Shown: positions 24,176-34,707 of the stretch, in pieces
Numbering within the stretch: position 1 is the first letter of the stretch
Layout: each line of letters begins with the position of its first letter
Origin: Falciphora oryzae
Lineage: Eukaryota; Ascomycota; Sordariomycetes; Magnaporthales; Magnaporthaceae
NCBI GenBank assembly: GCA_000733355.1
Contig: JNVV01000014.1
Location: 248,001 to 312,000 of the forward strand
Direction of reading: 5' to 3'
DNA length: 64,000 bases
Program-made: the position numbers and the translations under genes
The notes under the pieces: model-generated
Seen by the model: only the letters and a program-made list of their open reading frames with translations
What the model was told of the DNA's origin: nothing
Database searches by the model: none

Positions 24176-24723
24176 ATGAAGTTCCTCTTTGCTCTCCTGG
24201 CCCTGCCCGCCGCCATCCTGGCCGCCCCGGCCCCGGCCCCGGCCCCCGAGGCTGCCGCCGCTGCGAGCAAGTTCCCCATGGACAGCATCAAGTGCACCTG
24301 TCAGGACCCCGCCACCGGCAAGACCAGGTCCGACGACATCTGCTGTACGCACCCATCCCTTTCCCCTTCCTGCCGCTATGAAAAGCTTCAAGCACAGGAG
24401 CTAACCGTCAACTTTACCGCAGTCAACAACTTTGACCACACCGAGGGTGCCCGCGGCGGCTGGGTAAGTCTACACATGTCCCGCCCCTTTGCCTCTTATC
24501 TCCACCGCGCCAAGGAGCTTCCTAACTTTCTCCTTCTTTTTAGTGCTTCACCGGAACTGCCTGGGGCCCCAAGATGGATCAGCTCTTCATCGATGCCAAC
24601 TGCCAGAAGTACTTCGGCTCCATCGGCCAGCCCGCCTTCTCCAAGGCCGTCTGCGTGCCCGCCCAGCTTTGCGACGCGTACAACGGCACCTGGGGCAACG
24701 AGGAGTACTACAGGCTCTGCTAA
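24176..24723 (+). CDS. Small cysteine-rich secreted protein (effector-like), unknown family
   Basis: I do not recognise the family. Three exons (24176..24344, 24423..24463, 24544..24723) with introns of 78 and 80 bp join to 129 aa. The ATG sits in a good context (CCACCATGA). Residues 1-16 (MKFLFALLALPAAILA) are a signal peptide, followed by an Ala/Pro spacer (APAPAPEAAAAASKFP) that may be removed. The mature part has eight cysteines, in KCTC, DIC, WCF, NCQ, VCV, LCD and the final RLC, an even number that suggests disulfide bonding. A single sequon (NGT) occurs near residue 118. Size, cysteine content and secretion fit the loose class of fungal effector-like or cell-surface proteins; no catalytic motif is visible. 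It lies 120 bp from a transposon end. Confidence 0.85.
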
Positions 24724-24845
24724 GCAGTTGCGATCATGCGTGGATCTCTTCTTCGACTGGGCAGCTTGGAGGCAGACGCCATAGCTGAGGAAGTGAGGGG
24801 AGATGAGTGTTAGGGATGCATATACCCTTCTTCCAAAACTACGTA

Positions 24846-26692
24846 ACGTGGTTCACCACCGAGTCGGACAATTGTGAACGCGACGCGTCTCCTCGGCTTT
24901 CCACCCAAATATTTTAACACACACGCGATGGATCCGTCATCCAAAGAATCCAGAATAATCCTTGCCCTCGAGGCATTAAGGATTGATTCGAAACTTAGTA
25001 TGCGTGCTGCAGCAAAGCTTTATAATATCCCCATTTTTACATTGAGCGACCGACGTCGCGGCCGACCTGCTCGACGCGATAGCAAGCCCAACTCCCGGAA
25101 ATTGACGGAATTCGAAAAGGAAGCGTTTGTTAAATATATATTCGAGCTGGATTTTCGCGCATTCCCTCCCCGGCCTTCTGGTGTTGAAGATATGGCCAAC
25201 CGATTGCTCGCCGAACGCGACGCGGCTACCGTCGGGACCAATTGGGTCGCGAGGTTTGTTAAGCGCCGCCCGGAGCTTGGCACGCGCTGGATTCGAAAGT
25301 ACGACTACTAGAGGGCCAAATGCGAAGATCCTAAGCTCGTTTTTACGTGGTTCGACCTTGTGCGGAACATTGTGGCTAAATATGGCATCTAGGATAACGA
25401 TATTTACAATTTTAACGAAACCGGCTTCCTTATGGGCATGATCGCCGCCGTTATAGTTATTATAACATTGGAAGGCCGTAGCAAAGCAAAACTGGTTTAG
25501 CCTGGCAATCGGGAATGGGTTACAATTATTTAAGGGGTTAATTGTTGCGGTTAGGCGATCCCCTTTTTTATTATCGTTAAAAGGCAGTACTATTTAGCTA
25601 ATTGGTATTCGGAAACCGACCTCTTACGCAATTGGGTTATCGCAACAAGTTCTAACGGGTGGATTACGAACGAGCTCGGTTTGGAATAGATTTAGTATTT
25701 CGATAAACATATTGCGTCGCGCACGAAAGGCCCCTATCGTTTGTTAGTGCTAGACGGATACGAAAGCTACCATTTGACGGATTTCGAGCTTTATTGTTAA
25801 AAATATAACATTATTACGTTTTGCATGCCTCCGTATTCGTTTTACTTCTTTTAACCGCTTAACGTTAGGTGCTTCAGCCTAATAAAAAAAGCGTACGGTC
25901 GATAAATTAAAGACCTAATAAGGTCGCACGTTAACTACGTGACTAAGGTCGAGTTCTTTTCGGCGTTTAAAGCGGCATTTTTTGACTTTATAACCGAAAA
26001 AAACATCCGAAAAGGCTTCCGAAGGGCTAGCTTTGCTTTTTTTAACCCGGATTCGGTTTTAGAAAAGCTGGATATGAGGCTACGGATTTCAACTCCCCTA
26101 AGGACGCTTTTAAACGACCCCGAACCTTGGACCTCCAAAACGCCCCGGACGGCCAAAAAAGCAACTTCGCAATCCGAACATATTAAAATTCGGATTTCCA
26201 ATTACTAAAGCAGCTTTCCAACTCTTATTTATACGGTTGTGGACCAAATTGCAAAGGGGGCGAAAGCGATAATGCATAAGGTGGCTTTTTTCCGAGCTAA
26301 GGTATTTACGTTTAAAAAGGCGAACGAGGCACTAAGCAAACGCCGGAGGGCTAAAAAAAACACGTGTTCGATTTGGAGGGTTATTTATTATCGACGAGGT
26401 ACGAGATGTTTTAAACCAGTAGGAGTTAAATGGATAGCTATAGTAAAAAATGCGCGATTATGGGGTTTAAAAAAGGAAGGCGACGATAACTCGTTGGCGA
26501 TGTAGCATTTGCGGCAAAACCGGACACAATGCGCGCATTTGTTAAAAAAAAAGTAGAAATGTCCGATGTATATAGTTCTGAGTAGTTTGAATGGATTCCT
26601 GGCGTTGTTGGGTTGGTATGCGCGTCGATTAACCGGAGGTCGAGGTGGCGTGTCCGACTCGGTGGTTTGTCCGACTCGGTGGTGAACCACGT
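24846..26692 (+). mobile_element. Fot1/pogo-type DNA transposon, RIP-degenerate
   Basis: An 1847-bp element bounded by perfect 25-bp terminal inverted repeats (24846-24870 and 26668-26692; outer end ACGTGGTTCACC, inner end CGAGTCGGACA) and a TA target duplication (24844-24845 and 26693-26694), as expected for the Tc1/mariner-pogo superfamily. The interior is AT-rich and encodes a broken DDE transposase. At the right end a 17-bp unit containing TGTCCGACTCGGTGGT occurs twice in tandem (from 26651 and from 26668). Size and ends match Fot1-like elements of filamentous fungi. Confidence 0.92.
24928..26542 (+). pseudogene. Pogo/Fot1 DDE transposase, inactivated
   Basis: The frame opens at the ATG at 24928 with MDPSSKESRIILALEALR, a helix-turn-helix region (SMRAAAKLYNIPIFTLSDRR, about residues 30-50), and a second DNA-binding domain (about 70-125). 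A TAG after RKYDY (25309-25311) ends the open part; downstream the same reading continues as the DDE domain, interrupted by repeated TAG/TAA where Gln codons are expected, for example before DNDIYNFNETGF and after KKAYGR. The first catalytic Asp is Asn (YNFNETGF instead of the usual DETGF), the second is kept (LLVLDGYESYH), and the third is Asn (PLNVRC). A CCHC knuckle, CSICGKTGHNARIC, is readable in another frame at 26501-26542. The transition-only damage fits RIP. Confidence 0.9.
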
Positions 26693-27117
26693 TACCTAGT
26701 TTTAATTTGTATATTCTTCCACCCGGCGGCTTCCTATCTCGATGCTTCTGTTCATGAGCTCCGCCATCCTCTCCCAAAAGCACTACTAGCCAAAGTCACC
26801 CCCCGAGGGACCCACGGCCACGGACAAATGTTGCCTTGCGTTGCAACCGTGCCCTCCTCGGTGCGGGTGACTGTGGGGTAGGGAGGACCTATCGGCCAAA
26901 CGCCCGATTCTCCACTGGAACCGTCTGCCAGGCAACACAACATCTTGGCAAAGCCCCAGCAACAGAATCTTTTTTTTCTCGCATTTCGTTCCTCAAGGCG
27001 GTAAGTAAAAATGTGTTCAGGAAACTTGCACAGGCCAGGCTGATTTTCTAGAACAAACAAACAATAGCCCGGGTCCAAACCTAGGGGTATGGACGCGGGT
27101 CCCACACTCTTCTAACG

Positions 27118-27343
27118 TGGAGGTCATCATCAGCTTCTCGGGCTTCGGAACCGCAGTCGGTATGAGCAATTATCTCCCTCGTCATCACGCACTCCTCCAG
27201 ATTCTTCTTCCTTTTTCATACCCTCGATACGCTAACGTTACATTATTACTATCCTCCAGCCATCTACATTGAGCATCCCGTCGGCGGCTCCGGGGGCAAC
27301 CGGGATGCTGTCACCCACGTTGCGGTGCGGATTGTCAACCAAG
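27118..27343 (+). pseudogene. Possible gene fragment, unknown family
   Basis: A plus-strand frame reads NVEVIISFSGFGTAV, then a plausible intron (GTATGAG at about 27152, CTAAC branch-like site, CAG at about 27259), then AIYIEHPVGGSGGNRDAVTH and VAVRIVNQ followed by a possible GTAAAT donor. The junction keeps the frame. I find no start codon in frame, no clear continuation and no family match. It begins about 420 bp from the transposon end, so it may be a gene remnant. It could also be chance coding potential. Confidence 0.25.
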
Positions 27344-27978
27344 TAAATATATCGAGTATCCATCAGCATCTCTTCCTCTTTCCCAGCCCCAAGGAATCTA
27401 ACCCTTATCCCACCTTTATGGTTCCAGGCCGAGATCTGGCCCCGCTTCCTTTGCCAGCGACGGTCCCTCCACCTCCCCCTCGTCGCGATCTCCAGCCGCA
27501 TTCCCGGCGCAACATTCTCTCCAAGTTTCAGCCCGCGTACCATCTGCCACAGTCCATGCCAGCGCGCGTCACAGCCAGCAAGTATCCATGAGGCGAGACG
27601 AGCGTATAACCCCACAGGAAAAGCCAGAGAGCATCGCCCGCCAAGCTAGACGCCATGGCCCTTTCCATCCACCCCTGCCAAGCCCAGGCCGGCGATCCTG
27701 GGATTTTGCAACCTACCAGTGCTACTTCGCGCTCTTTTTGTTACATCCACTTGTTTGGCCTAGTATCCTGTTCGTGGGCCGGAGGGCGGGATATACGAGT
27801 AACATTTCATTCCGCTGGTGGCAAAAGGTCTTTCTGGTAAGAAGGATAAAGACCACCGACGCATTTCACATTTTGTTTCTTCTTCGTGATTTTCATATTT
27901 TTGACGGTGGTTACGCGCTTTGGCGGCTTTTCCCTAGTTGATCGATGGATTTTTGCAGAATGATTCTCCTATTGATTT

Positions 27979-27983
<5 letters not shown>

Positions 27984-28009
<26 letters not shown>
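27984..28009. repeat. T26 homopolymer
   Basis: Uninterrupted run of 26 T in intergenic DNA. Confidence 0.95.
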
Positions 28010-28731
28010 GGAGAATAGCGCAGCCTGTCGGTAGGAGTGATTCTCCTGTAGGCGCGGAGAATTCCGTAGTTGGAGCACAGCGATCACCATCCTGTTGGGA
28101 GGAATCGTCTCTATTGTGTGCACACCTTGGAGAGAAATCTAGCTACAGGAGTAGGCAATCGAGCCCCTTTTATACGCATCCACGGGCGGGCCTCGCCCCC
28201 CGCGGGTCTCGTAAGCCCCGTGGGCTTCGTGGCTTTCCAAATCCCTCGAGTGCATGCGCCGGAATAATAATTCGACACAACCCGACTTTTGGAGGTTTTT
28301 CCCAAGCTATTTCGGTTTCTTTTTTTTTCTCTTTTATCTTGGGAAAATAGCACACTTAGCGAAATTTCCAGGAACTTGGTGATGGTCACATCCCCCTGCC
28401 CAGATGATTGTTTGTTCCTACTGGTTACCCATATGAACCACCCAAAAGTTTTCAACCTGTCATGCAAATATCTATGAGCGACAAGGCGTTCAACCTACTG
28501 GCGTCGGTAGCCTAAGGAGTTTGCAGGCGGAGAGTCACGGTAGCAAGTCACGGCCAAAAATAGAAGCTTGAATGATGATAAAAATCGATTACTGGCAATC
28601 TAGGATGGTGCCAAAGCGGAGCTAACTATACGCGGTTCCACCTGACGAGCAAAGGACTAGTGCTAACACACGTGGACACGCGTCTTGCACGAAGCGGCCT
28701 CCCCTCGGCGAGGCCCGTTGCCCGAGCTGTG

Positions 28732-29392
28732 CTAGATCGTCCACGGCACGCCCCCCGACGGCGGGATAATCCAGATCTCGCCGTACTCATCCGCCTGGAT
28801 GAAAGCGTTGAGGTCGAGCTGGGTCACGGGCCTGGTGCCGTCGGACCGGGCGCAGGTGGCCTTGAGGATGTGATTGTCGACGATCTCCTGGTTGTCGCAT
28901 GTCTCGAAGTACTTGGAGGAGTTCCACTGTAGTGTTTGAAGGTTGGCCTCACGGTTAGAAGGTGGTTACACGGGAGAGAGGCGTAAAGAACCTGCCATCC
29001 TCCGACAAGGGAGGACAGGGAGGGAGTTGGGCCGGAGGGGAGACAGTCGGGAGAGGGCGATGAGAGTCACTTACAACCAGCTGACCGTTATCGTTGCCAA
29101 CCTTGTTCTCGAGCCGGTAGTAGGCGGTATGGTACCAGTTATCGAGGGTGAGACAGTAGCACTGAAGGACCGAGCCGTGCCGCGAGTCCGGTATCCAGCC
29201 ATCGGTCATCAGGCAATCGCTGCACTTCTCGCTGATAGAGTAGGCGGGCCGGTGGGCCTCACGGGGCCATTTGCGTGCCGTGGCGGGAGAGTAGACAACA
29301 GCAGGCGAGCTCTTGGGTACGCTGGGCCTCAGGGCCTCAGCAGTCTGGGGCAGGACGGGGAGAAGAGCGATGGCGGTCTGGAAGAAACGCAT
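28732..29392 (-). CDS. Secreted cyanovirin-N homology (CVNH-like) protein
   Basis: Putative secreted lectin-like protein; CVNH folds bind mannose-type glycans in some relatives (family knowledge; binding not shown here). Exons 29392..29075 and 28926..28732 flank a 148-bp GTAAGT..CAG intron; product 170 aa. The first 20 residues (MRFFQTAIALLPVLPQTAEA) are a signal peptide. The pseudo-symmetric CVNH halves are visible: the first ends NKVGNDNGQLV, and the second runs from WNSSKYFETC through HILKATC to TQLDLNAFI, matching the usual C..L.A.C....LDLN..I.N.DG.L.W pattern. The intron falls exactly between the halves in phase 0. The first half also carries a CSDC motif and a CYC motif, extra cysteines shared with the paralogue at 36872. 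Confidence 0.82.
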
Positions 29393-30502
29393 GGTGCTGG
29401 TGGGCTCTTGGCAGACTGCTTGTGATGGGAAGCGGTAGCTTCGGACTGTCTGTGTTGAGGCAAGAAGACTGGTAGATCAGGGAAAACCTGCTGGCGGTGA
29501 ATAGGTGGGCTCGAAAGAAGTCTTGCAGCTGATGGAACAGATATCGAAGCGGCTGAGGATGGCTGCTCAAGCGGGCGATGTTGGCGTTGCTCAGATGCGA
29601 GAGTAGGCTTGGATGAGGGGTTGTCGTAGTTCTGAAGGTGGTGATGTTGCTTTCTCCCAAAGGGACGTCTGCTGGTGACAGTTGTAGTAGTCCCGCCCAA
29701 CGGTCAACACAGAAGGCTCTGTGGCTGGGATCAACGAGACGGTTGGGGACTGGAGCGTACCTGCCTAGATGAGCAGTGGGTCAAGGAGCAACAACAGGTA
29801 CCCGGCCCAAGTACCTTGCAGGTGCACGTGTGCTCCCTTTCACCCCGGCAGATCGCCGCTGGTGAAGAAGACGAAGGGACACAGGAGGTACCGGGTAGTA
29901 ACTCTCCAGGCCCCAGCGCCTGCCTTTTGCATCGCGATCGGCATGTGATATCCAATGAAGAATGGCAAGCAGAATATAGGAGTCCGCTCTAGACTTCCAC
30001 ATCGCAGGCGAGACACCCCCTCCTAGCCGGGCACCCAAGTGGAGCCTTCAAGTCAACAGATGGTGGGTCATTACGGCTGGCATCCTGCTTCGGCTCCATC
30101 AACAGAACGCGGGTGGCTGTTTTCTTTGAGCATCTAGACTACAATGAAGAGTCAAAGAACCCAGTGGTATCATGTCTTTGATCGGCAATTACCTATCGAG
30201 GGACTATGGATGTCTTTGTTTATCGAGGACGTCCCCTTTTAGGGTTGGAGAACAATGTAGCTGCTTAGGCGAATCGAATCTGCAGCCTATCCGTGTATAA
30301 AAGACAGGTTTATCTTCTAGCCCAACGGTCTTTTGCTACTGCTCTTCTTCTCCATCTATCTACCACACCGGGAGAGCCCAATTCCCTCCGAGAAGCACCT
30401 ATACCAAGCGGTTAGCAGTACTTACCCGAAGCAAGAGAAGAGGCTACAAACTCACTCTCTTGATCGCTCTCCGAGCCCCAACCAGGCACGAATTTGCTCA
30501 AG
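29393..30502. other. Intergenic between divergent CVNH-like and repeat-protein genes
   Basis: Common upstream region of two divergent genes. A TATA box lies at 30296-30303 for the right-hand gene; no clear TATA is seen for the left one. Confidence 0.5.
30296..30303 (+). promoter_or_regulatory. TATA box upstream of the CHCC repeat protein
   Basis: TATAAAAG about 200 bp before the ATG at 30503. Confidence 0.5.
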
Positions 30503-31204
30503 ATGGGTTCCCAAGTGCCCCAATCTCTCACGAACGTCGCGACCCTGGGTCCTGTCGAATTCTGTATTGATCACCCAGACCAGCTCCTCGACTGGAACCA
30601 CGCCCAGCACCCATGCGAGCAATGCTTGCGCGAGGGAGAAGACGTCGCGGTCTTGGGCCCTGTCGAATTCTGTATCGAGCACCCAGACCAACTTCTCGAC
30701 TGGAACCACGCCCACCACCCATGTGAGCAATGCATACGCGAGAATGCAGAGGAATTCCCGACCACAGGCCCCGCCGAATTCTGCTTCAAGCACCCAAACC
30801 AGGTTCTCAACTGGAGGCAAGCCCAGCCATGTGGGGAATGTCTGCGAGAGGAGAGAGGAGATAGGGAGAAGTATTGTTCCAGCCACCCAACTACTCTACG
30901 CCGTCCAGGCCTGAAGTCTTGCTACAGATGCAAGGAGAACAGAGAGAGGCGAAAGGAGGCCCGTCGCGTGTCGAGCGTCCTAACCCGTTGGCGCGAGGCT
31001 GGATACGGCAAGGCCGAGATCCAGGAAAACATCCGAAAGACCGAAAACGCTCTGGCCTTCCTACGCCAGCAGCCAAAGCTGGGGGGCGAATCTCCTCGTG
31101 CCAGGCCGTGTGCTCCTTCCATCGCCTATATGGAGAGTGTGCTGGCGGCCGAGTATAAGCTGGCGGCGGTGTTCGAGAAGAATGGAGCAACCCCGTTACA
31201 TTAG
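30503..31204 (+). CDS. Protein with four Cys-x2-His-Pro...Cys-x2-Cys repeats, unknown family
   Basis: I do not recognise this family. Single exon, 233 aa, no signal peptide or membrane segment, so probably intracellular. Residues 16-143 contain four repeats with the pattern C-x2-H-P-x(11-12)-C-x2-C: C21/H24/C38/C41, C57/H60/C74/C77, C94/H97/C110/C113 and C125/H128/C140/C143. The first two are nearly identical at 36-residue spacing (GPVEFCI.HPDQLLDWNHA), the third is diverged and the fourth keeps only the putative ligands. The CHCC layout suggests four small zinc-binding modules (inference). Residues 144-190 are basic and helical (CKENRERRKEARRV then a Leu/Glu/Lys-rich helix), which could bind nucleic acid or a partner. 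The ATG at 30503 follows the TATA box by 200 bp and is the first in frame. Confidence 0.8.
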   Translation: MGSQVPQSLTNVATLGPVEFCIDHPDQLLDWNHAQHPCEQCLREGEDVAVLGPVEFCIEHPDQLLDWNHAHHPCEQCIRENAEEFPTTGPAEFCFKHPNQVLNWRQAQPCGECLREERGDREKYCSSHPTTLRRPGLKSCYRCKENRERRKEARRVSSVLTRWREAGYGKAEIQENIRKTENALAFLRQQPKLGGESPRARPCAPSIAYMESVLAAEYKLAAVFEKNGATPLH

Positions 31205-32156
31205 GACCGTCCGCCAACGGAACATGGCACGGAGCAATCCCGTCATTGACCAAGCAGGTCCAGGAACAGACGGCGATGGGCTCGCACTTGCCAATGGCGC
31301 GTACTGGTGCCTAGGGCGGCTTCGACTGAGTGATCCAGGATATCTCCCCAGCACAAGAGACATCATTGAGAAGGCTTGGTTCACCTGATACCAGGAAGAA
31401 GGGCTTAACAAGCATCAATGGTTCCAGTCCTTTGTCTCCAAACTTTCGTATTTCCTTTGTCTTTTTGGCTTGTGCTGGGCGAATAGGTAGCTAGCGAGTC
31501 TCCATTTTCCTTGGCCGATTTTCAGCAACTAGCCTCGATAGATTGCAATTATTATTGTGTTTCTTCCCCTTAAAACTAAACAGGCCTTTCCGTTCTACGT
31601 GCATCACCCGGGCCCCGTTACGACCTCGATCTCCAGCTGTCAGTAAAGGAAGCTTTCAGTGCACCAGCCCGCTTGTCTGCTAATTAGGATCACGCCGACG
31701 AAAGTATTTGGGCATCCTATTGGGCGACAATAATGTGACCATCCCACCCTCTGACAACGAGGGGTGATATTGAGTGAGCGACATGCATCAACAGCTGCAA
31801 AATGGGTGCTCCCAGTTGGCGGGAGCTGCAGTGTGGCGGGGCGTTGCTGACTTAGCCCAGCAACCATCACCGGGCGATCCGCTCCCTCGTGTGCTTCGGC
31901 AATCTGTTTCGTCCAAGAAATGCTTGTCCCGAGGACCGACGATGCTACCCCGATCAAGGAATACGACCGCGACTCGACCAGCCCCTCGAGTGGAAGATAC
32001 GATGCATAACTGCCCCAAACTCGACAACAAAGAAGCCAAGTACAAAGACGGGCCCGTGCATCTCTGGCCCCCTTTGTTCGGGTTCGCATCTGCGCCCTTG
32101 TGAGCATCTGCCTGAGACTTCTCAGATCCGAAAACAGCCGTAAAAAAGTCGACAAT
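31205..32156. other. Intergenic, upstream of the second P450
   Basis: 3' flank of the repeat-protein gene and promoter of the P450. Long open frames on the minus strand here are antisense and show no motif. Confidence 0.5.
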
Positions 32157-33997
32157 ATGGCGCTCGATGCCTCCTTGTTTTTGGCGGCCTCTGCCCTGTC
32201 GCTCGTCATCCTCCTCCTCCATCGACTGGTGAGCAGCCCGCCAGCCAAGGCCTCCCCTCTGCTCTCCACATTCCCACCGGGCCCTCCCACACTCCCGCTC
32301 CTTGGCAATCTGCATCAGATCCCCTTGAGTCGCGTCTACCTGACCTTCGCCGACTGGGCGCGCAGCAGCGCCGCCTCGTCCGATGGCATCCTGGGCCTGA
32401 AGCTTGGACCCACCGCCCGCGTCGTCGTCCTCAGCCGCTGGCGCCATGTCCGCGACCTGCTCGACGCGCGGGGCGCCATCTACTCCGGCCGGCCTCGCTT
32501 GCCCGCCGCCGAGTTCGTCCTCCCGCCCGGCAACCTCCACCCCGCCTTCATGACCTACGGCCCCAAGTGGCGTCGCACCCGCCGCGTCATCACCGACTTC
32601 ACCAAGGAAGACGCCCTCGAGAGACTGCTGCCGATCCAAGACGCCGAGAGCACCCAGCTCATCTGGGACCTACTCCAGGACAGCAGCAACAGCAACTCCG
32701 TGGACGATGGCAGGTACCAGGACCACGCGCTGCGCTCCTTCGCCGGCGTCATCCTCGCCAGCGTGTTCGGGCAGCGCGCAAAGAACTACTCGGACCCGGC
32801 CAGCAAGGCGCGCCGCTTCTTCGACATGCAAGAGGACTGGGCAGCCAGCCTGGCCGGCGGCGCCTTTCCGCCCCTCGACGTCTTCCCCTGGCTCCGCTAC
32901 GTCCCCGCCGCGCTCACGCCCTGGAGGGGGTGGAGGGCCCGCGTCGCCGACATCCGGCGCCGCCAGCAGGGGCTCTACGAGGAGCTGTACGCCGAGACTG
33001 CCGAGAGGGTCAGGGCCGGCAAGAGTCAAGACTGCTTTTTCGCCAGGCTGGTTGGAGAGCAAGACAAGGCGGCGCGCGACGAGAAAGAAAAGGAGACGTT
33101 CACCCAGCTGGACCTGACTTACCTTTGCGGCTTTATGCTCGAAGGCGGCTCCGACACGACGGCAATGGCGTTCTTGACCCTCATCCTCGCCATGGCTGCG
33201 TTCCCGGACATCCAGAAGGAGGCCCAGGCGGAGGTCGACGCCGTGTTCGGAACCGAAAACATGCCGCACTCGGTCGCCGGTAGAGAACTTCCCTTCCTCA
33301 AAGCCTGTTTCCTCGAGGTACGCCCCAGCAGCCCCACGCCCGGACTATTGTAGATGCCACGAGAAAGCCATTCGCTAACAATGGGTGACGACCGAACCTC
33401 TCGCAGTCATTGCGATGGCGCCCCGGCTTTACCGCGGGTGTTCCACACGCGACTACCGCCGACGACACATACAAGGGCTACTTCATCCCAAAGGGCACCA
33501 CGGTCCTCATGAACACCTGGGCCATCAATCACGACCCCGACGAGTACGAGGAGCCGGACGAGTTCAGGCCTTCCCGGTTCCTGGCAAACCGGTACGGTGC
33601 CAAGACTAGCAAAACCGCCGGGAGCAGCAAAAACGAACAAGGCGAGGAAGAAGGGGGCGCCGAAACTCCCTCGTCATCTTTCACACAAGGAGGAACCGAG
33701 GAGGATCACAAGGGTAGAAGGGAGTCCTATGCCTTTGGAGCCGGCCGCAGGGTGTGCCCGGGCCAGAAGATGGCCGAGACAAGCGTCATGCTTAGCATGG
33801 CCAAGCTGCTGTGGGCCTTTGACGTGCGAAGCCCTGTGCCTCGACTCGACACCGATGTGCGCACCGCCTTTGCAAACGCAATGCTCATGGGACCCAACAA
33901 ATTCCCCGTTGTGTTTGCCGTCCGCGGCGAGGGGAAGAGGGAGCTGATAACGGAGGAATGGGAGAAGGCGGACGCTTTCATGCTTCGATTCGAGTGA
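32157..33997 (+). CDS. Cytochrome P450 monooxygenase, O-methylsterigmatocystin-oxidoreductase-like
   Basis: Membrane-anchored heme monooxygenase; substrate unknown. Exons 32157..33317 and 33407..33997 with an 89-bp intron give 583 aa. The anchor is at about residues 6-24, followed by the Pro-rich hinge FPPGPPTLPLLGNLH. The I-helix reads EGGSDTT (about 329-335), and the heme loop FGAGRRVCPG has its Cys at 504. The intron splits the K-helix ExxR exactly: Glu387 is the last codon of exon 1 and SLR opens exon 2. Between the FRPSRF motif and the heme loop lies an insertion of about 45 residues (449-492) that is Ser/Gly/Glu/Lys-rich and absent from usual P450s, explaining the extra length over about 520 aa. 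The hinge and heme motifs fit fungal CYP64-like enzymes (inference). The start is the ATG at 32157. Confidence 0.92.
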
Positions 33998-34254
33998 GGG
34001 GCAACATCGCAAAGTAGAGGGCACGCAGCAGGCCTAGATAGTTGATCTGTATCTCCGATTCACTATAGCGAAAGCAGCAGAGGGTGGGAGACCCTCTGGC
34101 TCTATACACGAGTGCGCCGGAGTGATAGTTAAGGATCCGGTGCAATGTAGCCCGGATGCTCTGTAACAGTTGGAGAGCATCCGTGACGTAGGCGAAGTCC
34201 GTGGTGCTGAACTATGGCTGATTAGCCTTGGGGTATCCACCCCCTTTATGACAG

Positions 34255-34490
34255 GCAACCCATCCACCTTGAAGGGATTTGACCACTGGAGATACAAACT
34301 GTCGATTTCCTCCATGGCGCGACCCTTGGGCCACACCAAAACGGCCAGTGGAGCGCAAAACAGGACAGCGCAAAGGCAAGTCCAAACAAGTAGCGGATCT
34401 TCTCCGTAGCAAACCCGGCGCCCATCGCGGTAGCCCCGTTTGTCGCCCAATTGGCCGAAGTCACCAAACACAGCGCGGCGCCTGTGGGTG
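34255..34490 (-). pseudogene. C-terminal remnant of an MFS sugar transporter
   Basis: On the minus strand one frame reads LVTSANWATN and KIRYLFGLAFALSCFA; a second frame continues with PLAVLVW then PKGRAMEEIDSLYLQ, the well-known end of fungal sugar transporters (PETKGRxxEEIDxLF). The two parts need a one-base shift near 34341-34360. The upstream part would run into the assembly gap at 34630, and nothing transporter-like is seen beyond it, so the gene is at best a truncated relic. Confidence 0.42.
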
Positions 34491-34629
34491 GCCGGGTATT
34501 ACCCTGCTGTAACAGCCCACACAAGCGGCCCCGAGTAGCAGATCTTCTGCTCCTTTTCCACACATCTAGTGCTCTCGCTGGTGCACTCCGCCCGACTCAG
34601 GTCAGCATCGGTTGTCGCCTGGGAACCAA

Positions 34630-34707
34630 NNNNNNNNNNNNNNNNNNNNNNNNNNNNNNNNNNNNNNNNNNNNNNNNNNNNNNNNNNNNNNNNNNNNNNN
34701 NNNNNNN
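34630..34707. other. Assembly gap (78 N)
   Basis: Run of 78 unknown bases; its true length is not known from sequence. Confidence 1.

Larger units (their letters stand above)
26695..28731. other. Intergenic with a possible exon fragment and a T26 tract
   Basis: Region between the transposon and the first cyanovirin-like gene. It contains a coding-like exon pair near 27118-27343 (listed separately) and a T26 homopolymer at 27984-28009. No complete gene can be supported. Confidence 0.45.

Noticed and set aside
31640..32639. Minus-strand open frames of more than 200 residues upstream of and within the second P450
   Set aside because: Antisense to the P450 start region, no recognisable domain, no splice structure.
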